Part shown: in pieces, positions 8,739 through 17,251 of the stretch
Position numbering within the stretch: the first letter of the stretch is position 1
Layout: each line of letters begins with the position of its first letter
From: Clostridia bacterium
GTDB lineage: Bacteria > Bacillota > Clostridia > Oscillospirales > CAG-272
Direction: 5' to 3'
DNA: 64,000 nucleotides
NCBI GenBank assembly: GCA_017453245.1
Contig: JAFTKM010000022.1
Span: forward strand, 1-64,000
The notes under the pieces: model-generated
Told to the model about the DNA's origin: nothing
Seen by the model: the letters and a program-made list of their open reading frames with translations, nothing else
The model's database searches: none
Position numbers and translations under genes: made by a program

Positions 8739-9578
8739 TCACGCCTCAGCGTCATAAAACGCGGCGCGCTCAAGGTCCGATTTATTCGGGGAGTGCAAGG
8801 ATATTTTCCTCTTTCCGTCAAGGTCGGTAAATATCATAGCGTGGCCGCCGTCGAAGCCAAAGCGGCTGCCGCCGTGTACCCACTCTCCGCGTATGGAGTC
8901 GCTCTCTGCATCAAGAACGAGGTATCTTCCCCGGTAGAAGCTCGACCATATCATTCTGAGCTTATCGCCATCGTGATAGAGGAATGGACCGTCGGTAACG
9001 TAGTTTCCCGAGCCCGGCTCAAGCTCGCTGACGTTCGGGTTATCGGAGGCTCTGAAGAGCATAAACGGCTCGGATACCGCGTGTGTAAGATCTCGGGAAA
9101 GCTCCATTGCCCATATCTCGCCATCCTTCACCTGTAGCCACTCGTGGCAGAAGACGATATAGGGTGTGCCTTCCTCGATATAGAGCGTGCCGTCAAGGCA
9201 CTCCCAGCCCTCGGGAGTGATGGGTTTATCCGACACGGGTAGGTACTCACCGTCCGGAGTGTCACACACAAGGATATGCGTAGCGCGGCACTTCCCTTCT
9301 GCCTTGCAGCTGCCGAAGAGGTAGTATCTTCCCCCGTATTTATGTACCTCGGGCGCCCAGAAATCGCGGTCTGCCCAGAAGCCTATTCTTTCACCGTCGA
9401 AGATGACCTTCGGTCCTTCAAACTCCATAAGATCATAGCTCTTATAGACCGAGAAGGTGCATCCGGCGTGCAGACTGCCACCGTCAAGTGCAGTAGTGCC
9501 GTACATGTAATAGCAACCGTTTTCAAAGTCCGTCAGTATAAACGGATCGCGTATTCTTATTTCTTCTCTTTTTGGCAT
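8739..9578 (-). CDS. GH43-family glycosidase
   Basis: A 279-residue five-bladed beta-propeller enzyme. Visible landmarks are IRDPFIL near the N-terminus (the catalytic base Asp position), FWAPEVHKYGGRYYLF, ECLDGTLY (the pKa-modulating Asp) and VTDGPFLYHDGDKLRMIWSS. Such enzymes are beta-xylosidases or alpha-L-arabinofuranosidases. It has no signal peptide, so it is probably cytoplasmic. I place the start at 9578 because GGAGAAGACA precedes that ATG; the ATG four codons upstream has no RBS. The gene overlaps the 3' end of the preceding gene by 22 bp. Confidence 0.85.
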   Translation of the reverse strand: MPKREEIRIRDPFILTDFENGCYYMYGTTALDGGSLHAGCTFSVYKSYDLMEFEGPKVIFDGERIGFWADRDFWAPEVHKYGGRYYLFGSCKAEGKCRATHILVCDTPDGEYLPVSDKPITPEGWECLDGTLYIEEGTPYIVFCHEWLQVKDGEIWAMELSRDLTHAVSEPFMLFRASDNPNVSELEPGSGNYVTDGPFLYHDGDKLRMIWSSFYRGRYLVLDAESDSIRGEWVHGGSRFGFDGGHAMIFTDLDGKRKISLHSPNKSDLERAAFYDAEA

Positions 9579-10087
9579 TGTCTTCTCCATTTTGCTGACT
9601 TTGAATACTTAAAGAAATTCTGCACCTCTACCTTTGGGCACTGTAATAGTGCTGCTATGCTCTCATCAACGAACTTATCATCAAGTTTCAATCTTGGCGT
9701 CAAAAGTATAAGGCTAGGCTTCGTATATATCTTTTCCCATCCGCCGATATAATCTTCTCGTCCTTTTTGCTTAATGATTATTCCAATGCTATTTTCGTTA
9801 AACCTGACATTGATTTTACGCACATTGTCATAGGAGATAATCTTTGTTCCCGTATCCTCTATAAGTAAGATGCGTTTGTCGTTAATGTAGATTCCATAAC
9901 TGAACAAGCGTGTCCAAATGCCGAGAACCATTATTGTAAATACCAGTCCCAAAATAGCCAAGCCGATATTTCCCTCATAGAAAAAGCTTGCCGATATAAA
10001 TGAAAGCACGGAAAACATAAAAACAGCAAGAGCGGTAATACGCCAAAAATTTCCGTGTTTCATTCTTATCTTGATCTTCAAATCCAC
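9557..10087 (-). CDS. Small membrane protein, unknown (PH-like layout)
   Basis: A 176-residue protein with two hydrophobic helices (about 15-37 and 42-64) and a soluble domain of about 100 residues containing RILLIEDTGTKIISYDNVRKI, reminiscent of bacterial PH-like domains. The annotated start is a GTG with AAAGGA close by; an ATG eight codons later (MKHGNFW) is also possible. The layout recalls the proteins at 3124 and 13292. Confidence 0.65.
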   Translation of the reverse strand: MDLKIKIRMKHGNFWRITALAVFMFSVLSFISASFFYEGNIGLAILGLVFTIMVLGIWTRLFSYGIYINDKRILLIEDTGTKIISYDNVRKINVRFNENSIGIIIKQKGREDYIGGWEKIYTKPSLILLTPRLKLDDKFVDESIAALLQCPKVEVQNFFKYSKSAKWRRQCQKEKK

Positions 10088-10153
10088 CCGTCCTTTCTTT
10101 GCTTGTCAATGCGTTTGCTTGTGGCAAAAGGTATGTAGCTTCTGACTCTATCT

Positions 10154-10828
10154 TTATCTTGTGACAAAATCCACAATCGGCGTCACATCCTCGAGCGAGT
10201 GCGGATGATGCTTGCACTCGGGCTTGATGATGTAGGTGATGTTGATATTATTTTCTTTAGAGTATTCTATCATTTTGCCGGAGTTTTCAGCGAAGGGTAC
10301 TATCTCATCGGCGCCGCCCGCAACGAGGATAAGCGGTATACCGTGTGAAAAGAACTCACCTAGATTCTCTATCGGGTGACCGCCAAAGGTCTTGATCGTC
10401 TCGGGGGTGAGACTGTACTCGCGGTAGACCTGCTCACGGTTTTCGCTTCCCTCCTGGGGCCAGCTTCTCATATCCAGCACGGGAGCGTCGAGGTATATCT
10501 TGTCCACGCACTCGGGATAGAAAAGCGCAAAGTTGAACGCATACAAGCCGCCGCGGCTGAAGCCGAAGAGCGCGCACTTATCCTCGAGCGCAAACTCCCC
10601 CACAACGTGCTTGTAAAACTCGTGCATAAGCCTTACCGCGTGGTAGCTGCCATACTTGTCGCTGATCGCGTAATATACTCGGGTGTAGCCGCGGTCAAGA
10701 AGCTCCCTCTCCGCCGTGTCAAAGGCATACAAAAACTCGGTCTTCCATACCCATTTGCCGTTCGGATTCTCGGGGCGGATAACCGTCGCCTCGTATCCGT
10801 TAAATTCAAAGTTAATTATGTTTTGCAT
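10154..10828 (-). CDS. Alpha/beta hydrolase (esterase-like)
   Basis: A 224-residue cytosolic protein with the nucleophile elbow GFSRGG (Ser near residue 93), a DAPVLD segment, an acid-loop candidate GGADEIVPF and a C-terminal His region (ECKHHPHSLEDV). This is a complete Ser-Asp-His set for an alpha/beta hydrolase. The sequence resembles carbohydrate-esterase-like hydrolases that accompany glycosidases, which fits its place between two glycan-related gene groups; the substrate is inference. GAGAGG precedes the ATG. Confidence 0.8.
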   Translation of the reverse strand: MQNIINFEFNGYEATVIRPENPNGKWVWKTEFLYAFDTAERELLDRGYTRVYYAISDKYGSYHAVRLMHEFYKHVVGEFALEDKCALFGFSRGGLYAFNFALFYPECVDKIYLDAPVLDMRSWPQEGSENREQVYREYSLTPETIKTFGGHPIENLGEFFSHGIPLILVAGGADEIVPFAENSGKMIEYSKENNINITYIIKPECKHHPHSLEDVTPIVDFVTR

Positions 10829-10844
10829 GCAAACCTCTCAAAAA

Positions 10845-12383
10845 TCATTTACCTCTTATTGATCTTGATAATAGCACTAAAAGCGTTCCGACAAGGAAGC
10901 CTGACATATCGATTAGTACGTCAATCATGCTTGCCGACCTTGAGGGCATAAACATCTGTGCAAATTCGGAAATGAACGCTACCGACAGTCCCGAGAGCGT
11001 GTACAACAAAAATCTCGCGAAGGAGCTGTCAACGTCAAGGTGGTAGAACATCAGCATCGCGAAGAATGCGAGGATCATAAATAATCCGCCGTGACCAACG
11101 ATCTTAGGCAACCAGTAAGGAACGCTCTTTGCCAACGCGACTCTTAAGGAGGTGTTTTTCTTTACCTCTACCGTCAGACTCTCCTCTGCTCTCGTTATTC
11201 CATCGTCGACAACGAGCCTTAACTCCGTGACGCCCTCCCGAATCGGCACGATCCTAAAGCTTTTACTGCTGGGTATAACCTTAATTACGTTTTCGTCATA
11301 TTCATATTCAATAGTGGTATACGTAACACCTTCCGAAAAAGCAAAATTAACCGTTCTCACATCGGTGTCAAGCACCGTTACATGGCGTGACGCGGAAACG
11401 TCCTCGTCGGTAAGCGTCGGGGCGCTTATTACGTTTCTTACCTTAACAGTAAATGTCTTTGAATATCCGTTTGGAAGAGTGACCGTTACGGTTTTATCTC
11501 CGGAGGTGTTGAAGGCATACTGTCCCGCCGCATTCATAGTGACGTCACTCTCGTCCTCAAAGGTTAGAGAATAATCCGATGCTACAAGCTTGCCGTTACT
11601 ATACATTGTAAACGAGAGTGAAGCTCCTCTCACAAGATCAATGGTATCACCGACCGTATTGTTGATTCTTATTTCATCTATCTGTGCCGCTTGAGTATCC
11701 TGTTCTTTGATCTCAAAGCTCTTTGATACGTTAGTAGCTCCGTTTGCATACCTTACGGTAAACGAGAGCTTCTCGCCATCCGCAGTAACCCGCTTCGGAA
11801 TAAGGGAACCGTCGTCGGCTTTATCGAAATAGTTCTCGTCATATACTACCTCATAATCTCTCACATTGTAGGGAGGATTATTTGAGGATACACCCGAATA
11901 AATGTACACGGGTACGCCGATGTAAAGTGTTTTAGGCGTATACCCATATCCTTTCAAGTAGTATGTCGCAGTGAATAACTCGGGATATTTCTTTATAAAG
12001 TGAAATGACACGACCTTCTCAAAGTTCGAATCATATTTAGACGTAATTCTGACACTTGCATCAAAACTGTCGCCCTCAAAGGTTATGGGAGCGCATACCG
12101 CGCCATTGGCGGAAACCTTGAGATGCTCCGGATCAATAGATTCATATACGAGTCCGGCATCGTCGCCAAAATCACCGATAGGTGTGTATTCGGGATAGTA
12201 GTATTTGCCGGCTAAAAGCTCGGTCTCGTCAAGCTGTATGCTGACGTCGGTGATTTCTTTGTTTCCGTTCAGTATATCCCTAGTAACGTTTATTGCCGCT
12301 GACGCAACGCCTGTATCCAAAACCAATATCAGGATAACGAATATGGAATATGTAACGTAAAGTATTTTTGATAGTGTTTTCAT
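10845..12383 (-). CDS. VanZ-domain membrane protein with large extracellular insert (copy 2)
   Basis: A 512-residue paralogue of the protein at 6303-7949. An N-terminal helix, then about 380 residues with matching landmarks (LLAGKYYYPEYTPIGD, LKVSANGAVCAP, FTVRYANGAT, VTLPNGYSKTFTVKVRN) precede C-terminal VanZ helices (IVGHGGLFM, SEFAQMFMPSR, IDVLIDMSGFLVGT). AAAGGACTGAAA precedes the ATG. The two copies are separated by about 2.9 kb containing esterase, GH43 and peptidase-like genes, which suggests an old local duplication. Confidence 0.85.
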   Translation of the reverse strand: MKTLSKILYVTYSIFVILILVLDTGVASAAINVTRDILNGNKEITDVSIQLDETELLAGKYYYPEYTPIGDFGDDAGLVYESIDPEHLKVSANGAVCAPITFEGDSFDASVRITSKYDSNFEKVVSFHFIKKYPELFTATYYLKGYGYTPKTLYIGVPVYIYSGVSSNNPPYNVRDYEVVYDENYFDKADDGSLIPKRVTADGEKLSFTVRYANGATNVSKSFEIKEQDTQAAQIDEIRINNTVGDTIDLVRGASLSFTMYSNGKLVASDYSLTFEDESDVTMNAAGQYAFNTSGDKTVTVTLPNGYSKTFTVKVRNVISAPTLTDEDVSASRHVTVLDTDVRTVNFAFSEGVTYTTIEYEYDENVIKVIPSSKSFRIVPIREGVTELRLVVDDGITRAEESLTVEVKKNTSLRVALAKSVPYWLPKIVGHGGLFMILAFFAMLMFYHLDVDSSFARFLLYTLSGLSVAFISEFAQMFMPSRSASMIDVLIDMSGFLVGTLLVLLSRSIRGK

Positions 12384-12398
12384 TTTCAGTCCTTTTGA

Positions 12399-13277
12399 TT
12401 ATTCCACCCAGGATAGACCTTCTCTTGTGCGAAGGAATTCCACAAGCTCGGTGTCGGGAGCGCAATAGATGACGCCAAGGCGGTTGACGGGAGTGATGTT
12501 GCCAAACTTTGAGGTGTCGATATGAGTGACGGCGGAGCCCGTGACTTTAGGTGTGAAGATCAGGCGAGGCTTCTCCTCTAAGGCAGAGGTATATGTGCCG
12601 AGACATACGAAAAGCTCGGAGTAGCTGCACTTAAGCGGCTTAGCAAAGAATGAGCGGCGCTCTACCGTTTCCTCGGTAAAGACGAGGTAATCGAAAATAC
12701 GGAATCCGAACAAAAACATCCACGTGGAGAAGGCGAATATTACAAACAAGGCGGCAACACCTACGATACGCATGGTGTCGTTGTAGGCATTTTTAAGCAT
12801 TAAATATCCAAATACTACGAGAAGAATCGGGATAGCAAAGAAGCTCGCAATATTCGACGTTGTGTGCATAAAGTATTTTTTCTCGCTGTTCACCTTTGCC
12901 TCTTTGGTGTCTGCCCCTTCGGTCTCGGGCTCGAGGCTCAAAGCATACTCGTCAAGCAGAGAGTTGATCTTTTCCTCATTGTCATAGAAGACATTGTCAC
13001 ATTCGTCAAGGAGCTCATCGTCCTCCTCGTCGGAATCCTTGGTCGAGAGGTACGAGTCGTATGCTCTCTGAAGATTGGACTTTAAGGGCTCAGGTAAAAT
13101 GCCGAGAAGCACCTCGACGGTCTGTGGTAAGTCACCCGAGTTTGAAACATTCAGGAAAAACTGCGAGTGGCCTCCGTTGTTTATCTCGCCCTGGTAGGTC
13201 ATAAGCTCAGCGTAAGGCGTCTTAGCCTTTCCCTCTGCCCAGAGATCCCATATCTTGTTTATATCAGGGGTTTTCAT
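12399..13277 (-). CDS. DUF4375 (DMP19-like) domain fused to a membrane domain
   Basis: A 292-residue protein. The N-terminal 120 residues include YQGEINNGGHSQFFLNVSN (about 28-46), the hallmark of the DMP19/DUF4375 family, whose Neisseria member is a DNA-mimic protein. An acidic stretch follows (SDEEDDELLDECD). The C-terminal half has two hydrophobic helices (about 145-165 and 172-195) and a soluble PH-like segment. A membrane-tethered DUF4375 is unusual. AAAGGCAAG lies before the ATG. It ends 15 bp before the VanZ copy-2 gene. Confidence 0.75.
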   Translation of the reverse strand: MKTPDINKIWDLWAEGKAKTPYAELMTYQGEINNGGHSQFFLNVSNSGDLPQTVEVLLGILPEPLKSNLQRAYDSYLSTKDSDEEDDELLDECDNVFYDNEEKINSLLDEYALSLEPETEGADTKEAKVNSEKKYFMHTTSNIASFFAIPILLVVFGYLMLKNAYNDTMRIVGVAALFVIFAFSTWMFLFGFRIFDYLVFTEETVERRSFFAKPLKCSYSELFVCLGTYTSALEEKPRLIFTPKVTGSAVTHIDTSKFGNITPVNRLGVIYCAPDTELVEFLRTREGLSWVE

Positions 13278-13291
13278 ACAACTTGCCTTTC

Positions 13292-13777
13292 TTATTTGTA
13301 TTTTTTGATTTCGCTAAGCTCCTCAGCTTTCCACTTTTGCTTTGGAGTCTGCAAATGCATCGGCTTTATCGAAACGGCTCTATAACGCAACACCTTTTCA
13401 TTATTTTTATTTCTAATAACCAACACAATAGTATATCCGGTTCGCGGAATAGCATTTCTCAGCTCAACCGTGTATTCGGATGATTGCATATGTATTTCTT
13501 TTATCTTCCTATCAAATGCCTTTTTGTAGCTGATCTTGTCGTCGTACACTCTTAAGATTTGTTTTCCTTGCAGAAATAACTTTGTCGCTTCAAAGCTCAG
13601 CCAAAGTGCAGTTAAATACACCGGTATCGAAAGAATGTGTTCACCTAAGAACGTACACATCAAACCGAGTGCAAAGAATACACACGCAACGGTGATAATT
13701 ACCGTTTTTTCAAGTCTGCTATTCTTAACGTACCAGCTTGATTGCTCTGGTATTTCTTCAAAAAGCAGTTTATTCAT
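13292..13777 (-). CDS. Small membrane protein, unknown (PH-like layout)
   Basis: A 161-residue protein with two helices (about 25-45 and 50-68) followed by a beta-rich soluble part (QILRVYDDKISYKKAF ... YTVELRNAIPRTGYTIVLVIRN). GAGGGATAAG precedes the ATG. It lies within 20 bp of genes on both sides, so it is co-transcribed with them. Similar in layout to the products at 9557 and 3124. Confidence 0.65.
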   Translation of the reverse strand: MNKLLFEEIPEQSSWYVKNSRLEKTVIITVACVFFALGLMCTFLGEHILSIPVYLTALWLSFEATKLFLQGKQILRVYDDKISYKKAFDRKIKEIHMQSSEYTVELRNAIPRTGYTIVLVIRNKNNEKVLRYRAVSIKPMHLQTPKQKWKAEELSEIKKYK

Positions 13778-13783
13778 ATCTGC

Positions 13784-14305
13784 TTATCCCTCTCCCGACA
13801 TAAATTTCTCGATGCATTGTATAGCCTCATCGCTGCTTGTGAGGTGAAACTCGCTCTTTCTGCCCTCGATAGGTCCCGAGAGGCGCTCGACGGAAAATAT
13901 GAATCCGTCACCGTCCTTGGAAAGCTCAAATTTTCCTTCCCCGGTCTTGCCTCTGATGATCGGGAAATCGACCATCTGGTCGTCCTTCTTCCTCGTTACC
14001 GTCATAAGGAAAATGTTGTATTTAGGCTTTAGTTGCTTGTATATCTTCTTAAGTTCCTTTGCCCTTTTGTGGCACTTGACAAGATAGTGTATAAGCATAA
14101 CGATGCCAACTAAAAGGCAGACTACAAGGCCACTTGGGATCATCAGTATCTCGATAACTCCCTCGTCGGCTTCATCAATCCCGAACAGGAGCATTAGGAG
14201 AAAGGCTCCCGCTAGGATGACCAGATAGAAAAGAAGCTCACAAAGCCCCTCGAGGAGTTGATCCGCCCATAAAGAGCGACTTTTTTCTTTTTTGTCTTTT
14301 TTCAT
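13784..14305 (-). CDS. Small membrane protein, unknown
   Basis: A 173-residue protein with a Lys-rich start, two hydrophobic helices (about 20-40 and 52-74) and a soluble C-terminal domain of about 95 residues. I prefer the ATG at 14305, two bases after the upstream stop; a TTG at 14311 is in frame but less likely. No family recognised. Confidence 0.65.
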   Translation of the reverse strand: MKKDKKEKSRSLWADQLLEGLCELLFYLVILAGAFLLMLLFGIDEADEGVIEILMIPSGLVVCLLVGIVMLIHYLVKCHKRAKELKKIYKQLKPKYNIFLMTVTRKKDDQMVDFPIIRGKTGEGKFELSKDGDGFIFSVERLSGPIEGRKSEFHLTSSDEAIQCIEKFMSGEG

Positions 14306-14307
14306 TT

Positions 14308-15015
14308 TCAAATTCTTTCAGTTTTATCTTTCTCTTTTGAAAGAAAGCACTTTTCTATATAGCTTTTAGCTCTGTACCCAAGGTGGAATACCGTGTCAGA
14401 GACACTAAGCTCTAAAACCAAACGATCGTCTCTTTGGATCTTACTGAGCTTTATCTCATCGCGCGAGAAGGCGTAACATCCAAGATCACGCTCGCCGTGG
14501 AAAAATCCGCGGTTGATATCCGTTGTGATCCTTAATTCATCACCTACAACAAAAACGCAAACGTCGTGATTATCAAAATCCTTATTGCTTGAAACAAAGC
14601 ATTTTGTCACGATGAATGGCTCACATAATCCGTAGTACTCTCGCAAGGGAGCGCACGCTTCTCGGAGCATATTTTTCCTGAACGTCGGATAGGTATTGTT
14701 TTTTGACCACAGCGGAGAAGATACTAGACCTCCTACTATTATGGCGGCAATCATCCCGAATATTACTAAAAATCCGAAGACGATAAGTTCGATGATAAGG
14801 AGAAATACATTATCGAAAAAACCTATCCTCGAGAGTGCGAAAGCAATCGAGCCACCCACTAAGAACATTACGGCAAAAAATACGATAGTCGCGACTGTGT
14901 TTCGCGCTTTCTCTCTACGATAAAGCTTCTTTTCTTTCTTCGTCATTTCTGCATACCATAACTTATATGCATTTTTCTCTACGGTCTGTGTGTTCTTGTA
15001 CTTGAAATATCGCAT
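14308..15015 (-). CDS. Membrane protein, unknown; first gene of the large block
   Basis: A 235-residue protein. A basic cytoplasmic N-terminal 40 residues (KKEKKLYRREKARN) precedes two hydrophobic helices (about 42-64 and 72-98) and a C-terminal soluble domain. A strong AAAGGAGG precedes the ATG. It is the first gene of a block of sixteen same-strand genes running to 1380 and is preceded by repeat DNA, so the promoter should lie in 15016-15107, but I cannot identify it. Confidence 0.65.
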   Translation of the reverse strand: MRYFKYKNTQTVEKNAYKLWYAEMTKKEKKLYRREKARNTVATIVFFAVMFLVGGSIAFALSRIGFFDNVFLLIIELIVFGFLVIFGMIAAIIVGGLVSSPLWSKNNTYPTFRKNMLREACAPLREYYGLCEPFIVTKCFVSSNKDFDNHDVCVFVVGDELRITTDINRGFFHGERDLGCYAFSRDEIKLSKIQRDDRLVLELSVSDTVFHLGYRAKSYIEKCFLSKEKDKTERI

Positions 15016-15107
15016 TTTTACCTCCTTTTTTCGTTTTTGTGACTCCGTTAGAACAAGTCGAGGGAGCCTAGACCGGCGTAGTGAAACCGAGACAGCAGGT
15101 GAGACCT

Positions 15108-15227
15108 AACCTTCCCCTTTGGGGAAGGGGGACCACAACGTGGTGGATGAGGTTATAAAAAGTTAGCGTATCGCAACCTCATCCGTCACTCGCATAGCTC
15201 GTGCCACCTTCCCCAAAGGGGAAGGTT
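15108..15227. repeat. 120-bp inverted-repeat element (MITE-like)
   Basis: The arms 15108-15154 and 15175-15227 are imperfect inverted copies. Both begin AACCTTCCCCTTTGGGG at the outside and end GGATGAGGTT at the inside. Each arm also contains its own palindrome CCTTCCCCTTTGGGGAAGG. The centre is about 20 bp of A/T-rich sequence. Elements with this outer sequence are familiar from many clostridial genomes. No coding potential. Confidence 0.8.
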
Positions 15228-15250
15228 AAGGGGGTAGCTTTGCTTAAAAT

Positions 15251-15451
15251 CGCATACCGCTTGCCGTATCTTGCGTCATTCGTCGCATAAGACCGACGAA
15301 TAGCAAATATGTTGCCTCATGGCAACGAGTGTCGATACGCGCCTTTTTCTTCTCGCCCCGCAGGGCATATCGAGCGCGAAGCGCCATATCGAGTCGCAGA
15401 CATATCGAGCGACCATTACGGGCGCATATCGACGCGAAGCTCCCGCTTCGC
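15251..15451. repeat. Hairpin array A (ATATCGA separator)
   Basis: The separator ATATCGA occurs at 15367, 15386, 15402 and 15426. Between and after the copies lie palindromes of different sequence: GCGC-GAA-GCGC (15374-15384), GTC-GCA-GAC (15393-15401) and GCGAAGC-TCCC-GCTTCGC (15434-15451). To the left are GTTGCC-TCAT-GGCAAC (15311-15326), ATTCGTCG/CGACGAAT (15278-15301) and GCCC-CGCA-GGGC (15355-15366). The last palindrome ends two bases before the stop codon of the neighbouring hydrolase gene. Confidence 0.75.
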
Positions 15452-15452
15452 A

Positions 15453-17225
15453 CTACTTCCAAAAGTCGCGGCTGATTTCCTCATCCATAACGAAGGCGGC
15501 GGTGCCGGACCAAGCCTGCAGGAGTGAGCCGTCCTTGTGGGGTGGAGAGAAGAATTCGACGGGGGTATAGTTGCCCCTTGCGACGTTATAGTCAAACCAG
15601 CTCTCAAGCGCGTAGCGGTATTCCATACCGTACTTTCGCTTTGCGGCGGCGTACATAGCCGAAAGGTAGGGCCAGTTTGCGCCGTTGTGATAATAATAGG
15701 GCTTTGCGGATTTGTTTCTTGTGCTGTCCGCGCCCGAGTAGAAGGGGTAAACGCACATTACTCCATAGTCGCCCGCCTTCTGCTCCTTATTGTTTCTTGT
15801 CTCGAGGATACTCTCCATATTCTCAAGCATTCTCCTTGCCCGAGTGTCGTCCGCTATACCAAATAGCGCGACAAAGCAGGTATCCACAGACAAGTTCTTT
15901 TCTATATGATCGTTTTCTCTGTAATTGACGTAATAGCCGAGTTTATCGTCCCAAAGTAAACTATTGATGGCATTTTTGACCGTTTCGAAGCTTTCGGCAT
16001 ATTTCTTTGCTTTCGTGTTATCTCCCGAGATGCTAAAAAGCTCGGACAGACAGAACAGAGCTCTTGCGTACAGTACCTCATTGTACGTAACGTAACCGTT
16101 ACGGTTGACCTCGTCAGCCCAATCGCGCTGATTGTACGGTCCCGCCTTATAGATAAGGCCTGTCTCGTCGGCATAGGTTGAGAGCTTCTCTATCGCCTTC
16201 TCTGCCTTAGCGAGGACTGTCTCGCCCTTTACCGACTCGGTAAGAATTGCACTGTCGCCGGTGTGCTTCACGTAGTCGTAGAGCATCATAGCAAGGAAGG
16301 ACGGGCTATCGTAGTGGTTGCCCCACCATTCGGAGTAATCCGACTTTACCGCAGAGGGGCAATCGCCGTTTTCGCTTATGCCCATTGACAAAGTGAGTAT
16401 CTGACTTCTCACAAGCTCGGGATGCGAGCGGTACATAGGCAATACGGTGTAATAGGAGTCGCGGTAGTAGGTGCGCATGGGGAGCAGGTAGTGATGCCCC
16501 GCCATAAAGCCTCGGTAATCGCCAAGGCGCTTGTAATTCTCAAGCGAGCAGAAGTAGGCGCTGAGGTATAGAGCCATCTGCTCCTCGGAGAGATTCTCGG
16601 GTATGTAGACGGAGGAGATTTCCTCTCGCATTTTTCTTTCATAGGTGTCGAAGTCCTCAAGGACGGTTAGCGCATCTACCTTAGTGCTGCCCATAGATAG
16701 GAAGGTATCTACCCTCTCGCCCGCCCTGACGGTGATATATATCGCGTCGTTAAGGCTAACAAAGGAGAGTCCTGCGCTTGCAGCAAAGGAGAAAAGGTCG
16801 GAGCTGATCTCACAGTTGTTCTCTACAGAAGCATTCATCAGCAATCTCTGATTTACTCCAAGGCACAGGGTGACAGAGTCGTCAGCCTTGATGCCCTTAA
16901 GCTCGTAGGACGTAAAGACTCCGTTCAAGGAGGCATCTAAGAACTGAGTTATCCTAAGCTCCCCGCCCTCAAGGTGAACGGTGACGGTCTGGGATCTGCC
17001 GATCATCTCCACAGTCTTGTCGGAGTAGATATCAATATGCTCGTCGCCGCGGTATATCGCAACCGAGCCGCGGAGCATATCCGCCTCGTTTGCCAGAGCG
17101 TAGCCCATGATCGCGCCCTTGCCGTCAAAGATAACGCTTATGCACTCGTTGGATACGTGATATATCGCATCGTTATAATATTTGTCACGGATTATGATCT
17201 TTCCGCCTTTGTATGTGTGTTTCAT
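15453..17225 (-). CDS. (alpha/alpha)6-barrel glycoside hydrolase, GH63/amylo-1,6-glucosidase-like
   Basis: A 590-residue protein with a beta-rich N-terminal domain (1-210) and a helical barrel (about 225-580). Landmarks of the barrel superfamily are RTYYRDSYYTVLP, SEWWGNHYDSPSFLAMMLYDY, QRDWADEVNRNGYVTYNEV (candidate acidic residues) and HNGANWPYLSAMY. It has no signal peptide, so it is probably cytoplasmic. The nearest named families are amylo-alpha-1,6-glucosidase, GH63 and GH15-like, but the substrate cannot be set from sequence alone. AAGGGA precedes the ATG. It lies 26 bp after the beta-lactamase-fold gene. Confidence 0.7.
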   Translation of the reverse strand: MKHTYKGGKIIIRDKYYNDAIYHVSNECISVIFDGKGAIMGYALANEADMLRGSVAIYRGDEHIDIYSDKTVEMIGRSQTVTVHLEGGELRITQFLDASLNGVFTSYELKGIKADDSVTLCLGVNQRLLMNASVENNCEISSDLFSFAASAGLSFVSLNDAIYITVRAGERVDTFLSMGSTKVDALTVLEDFDTYERKMREEISSVYIPENLSEEQMALYLSAYFCSLENYKRLGDYRGFMAGHHYLLPMRTYYRDSYYTVLPMYRSHPELVRSQILTLSMGISENGDCPSAVKSDYSEWWGNHYDSPSFLAMMLYDYVKHTGDSAILTESVKGETVLAKAEKAIEKLSTYADETGLIYKAGPYNQRDWADEVNRNGYVTYNEVLYARALFCLSELFSISGDNTKAKKYAESFETVKNAINSLLWDDKLGYYVNYRENDHIEKNLSVDTCFVALFGIADDTRARRMLENMESILETRNNKEQKAGDYGVMCVYPFYSGADSTRNKSAKPYYYHNGANWPYLSAMYAAAKRKYGMEYRYALESWFDYNVARGNYTPVEFFSPPHKDGSLLQAWSGTAAFVMDEEISRDFWK

Positions 17226-17251
17226 AAAACATCCCTTGTAGTGTCAGCTAC

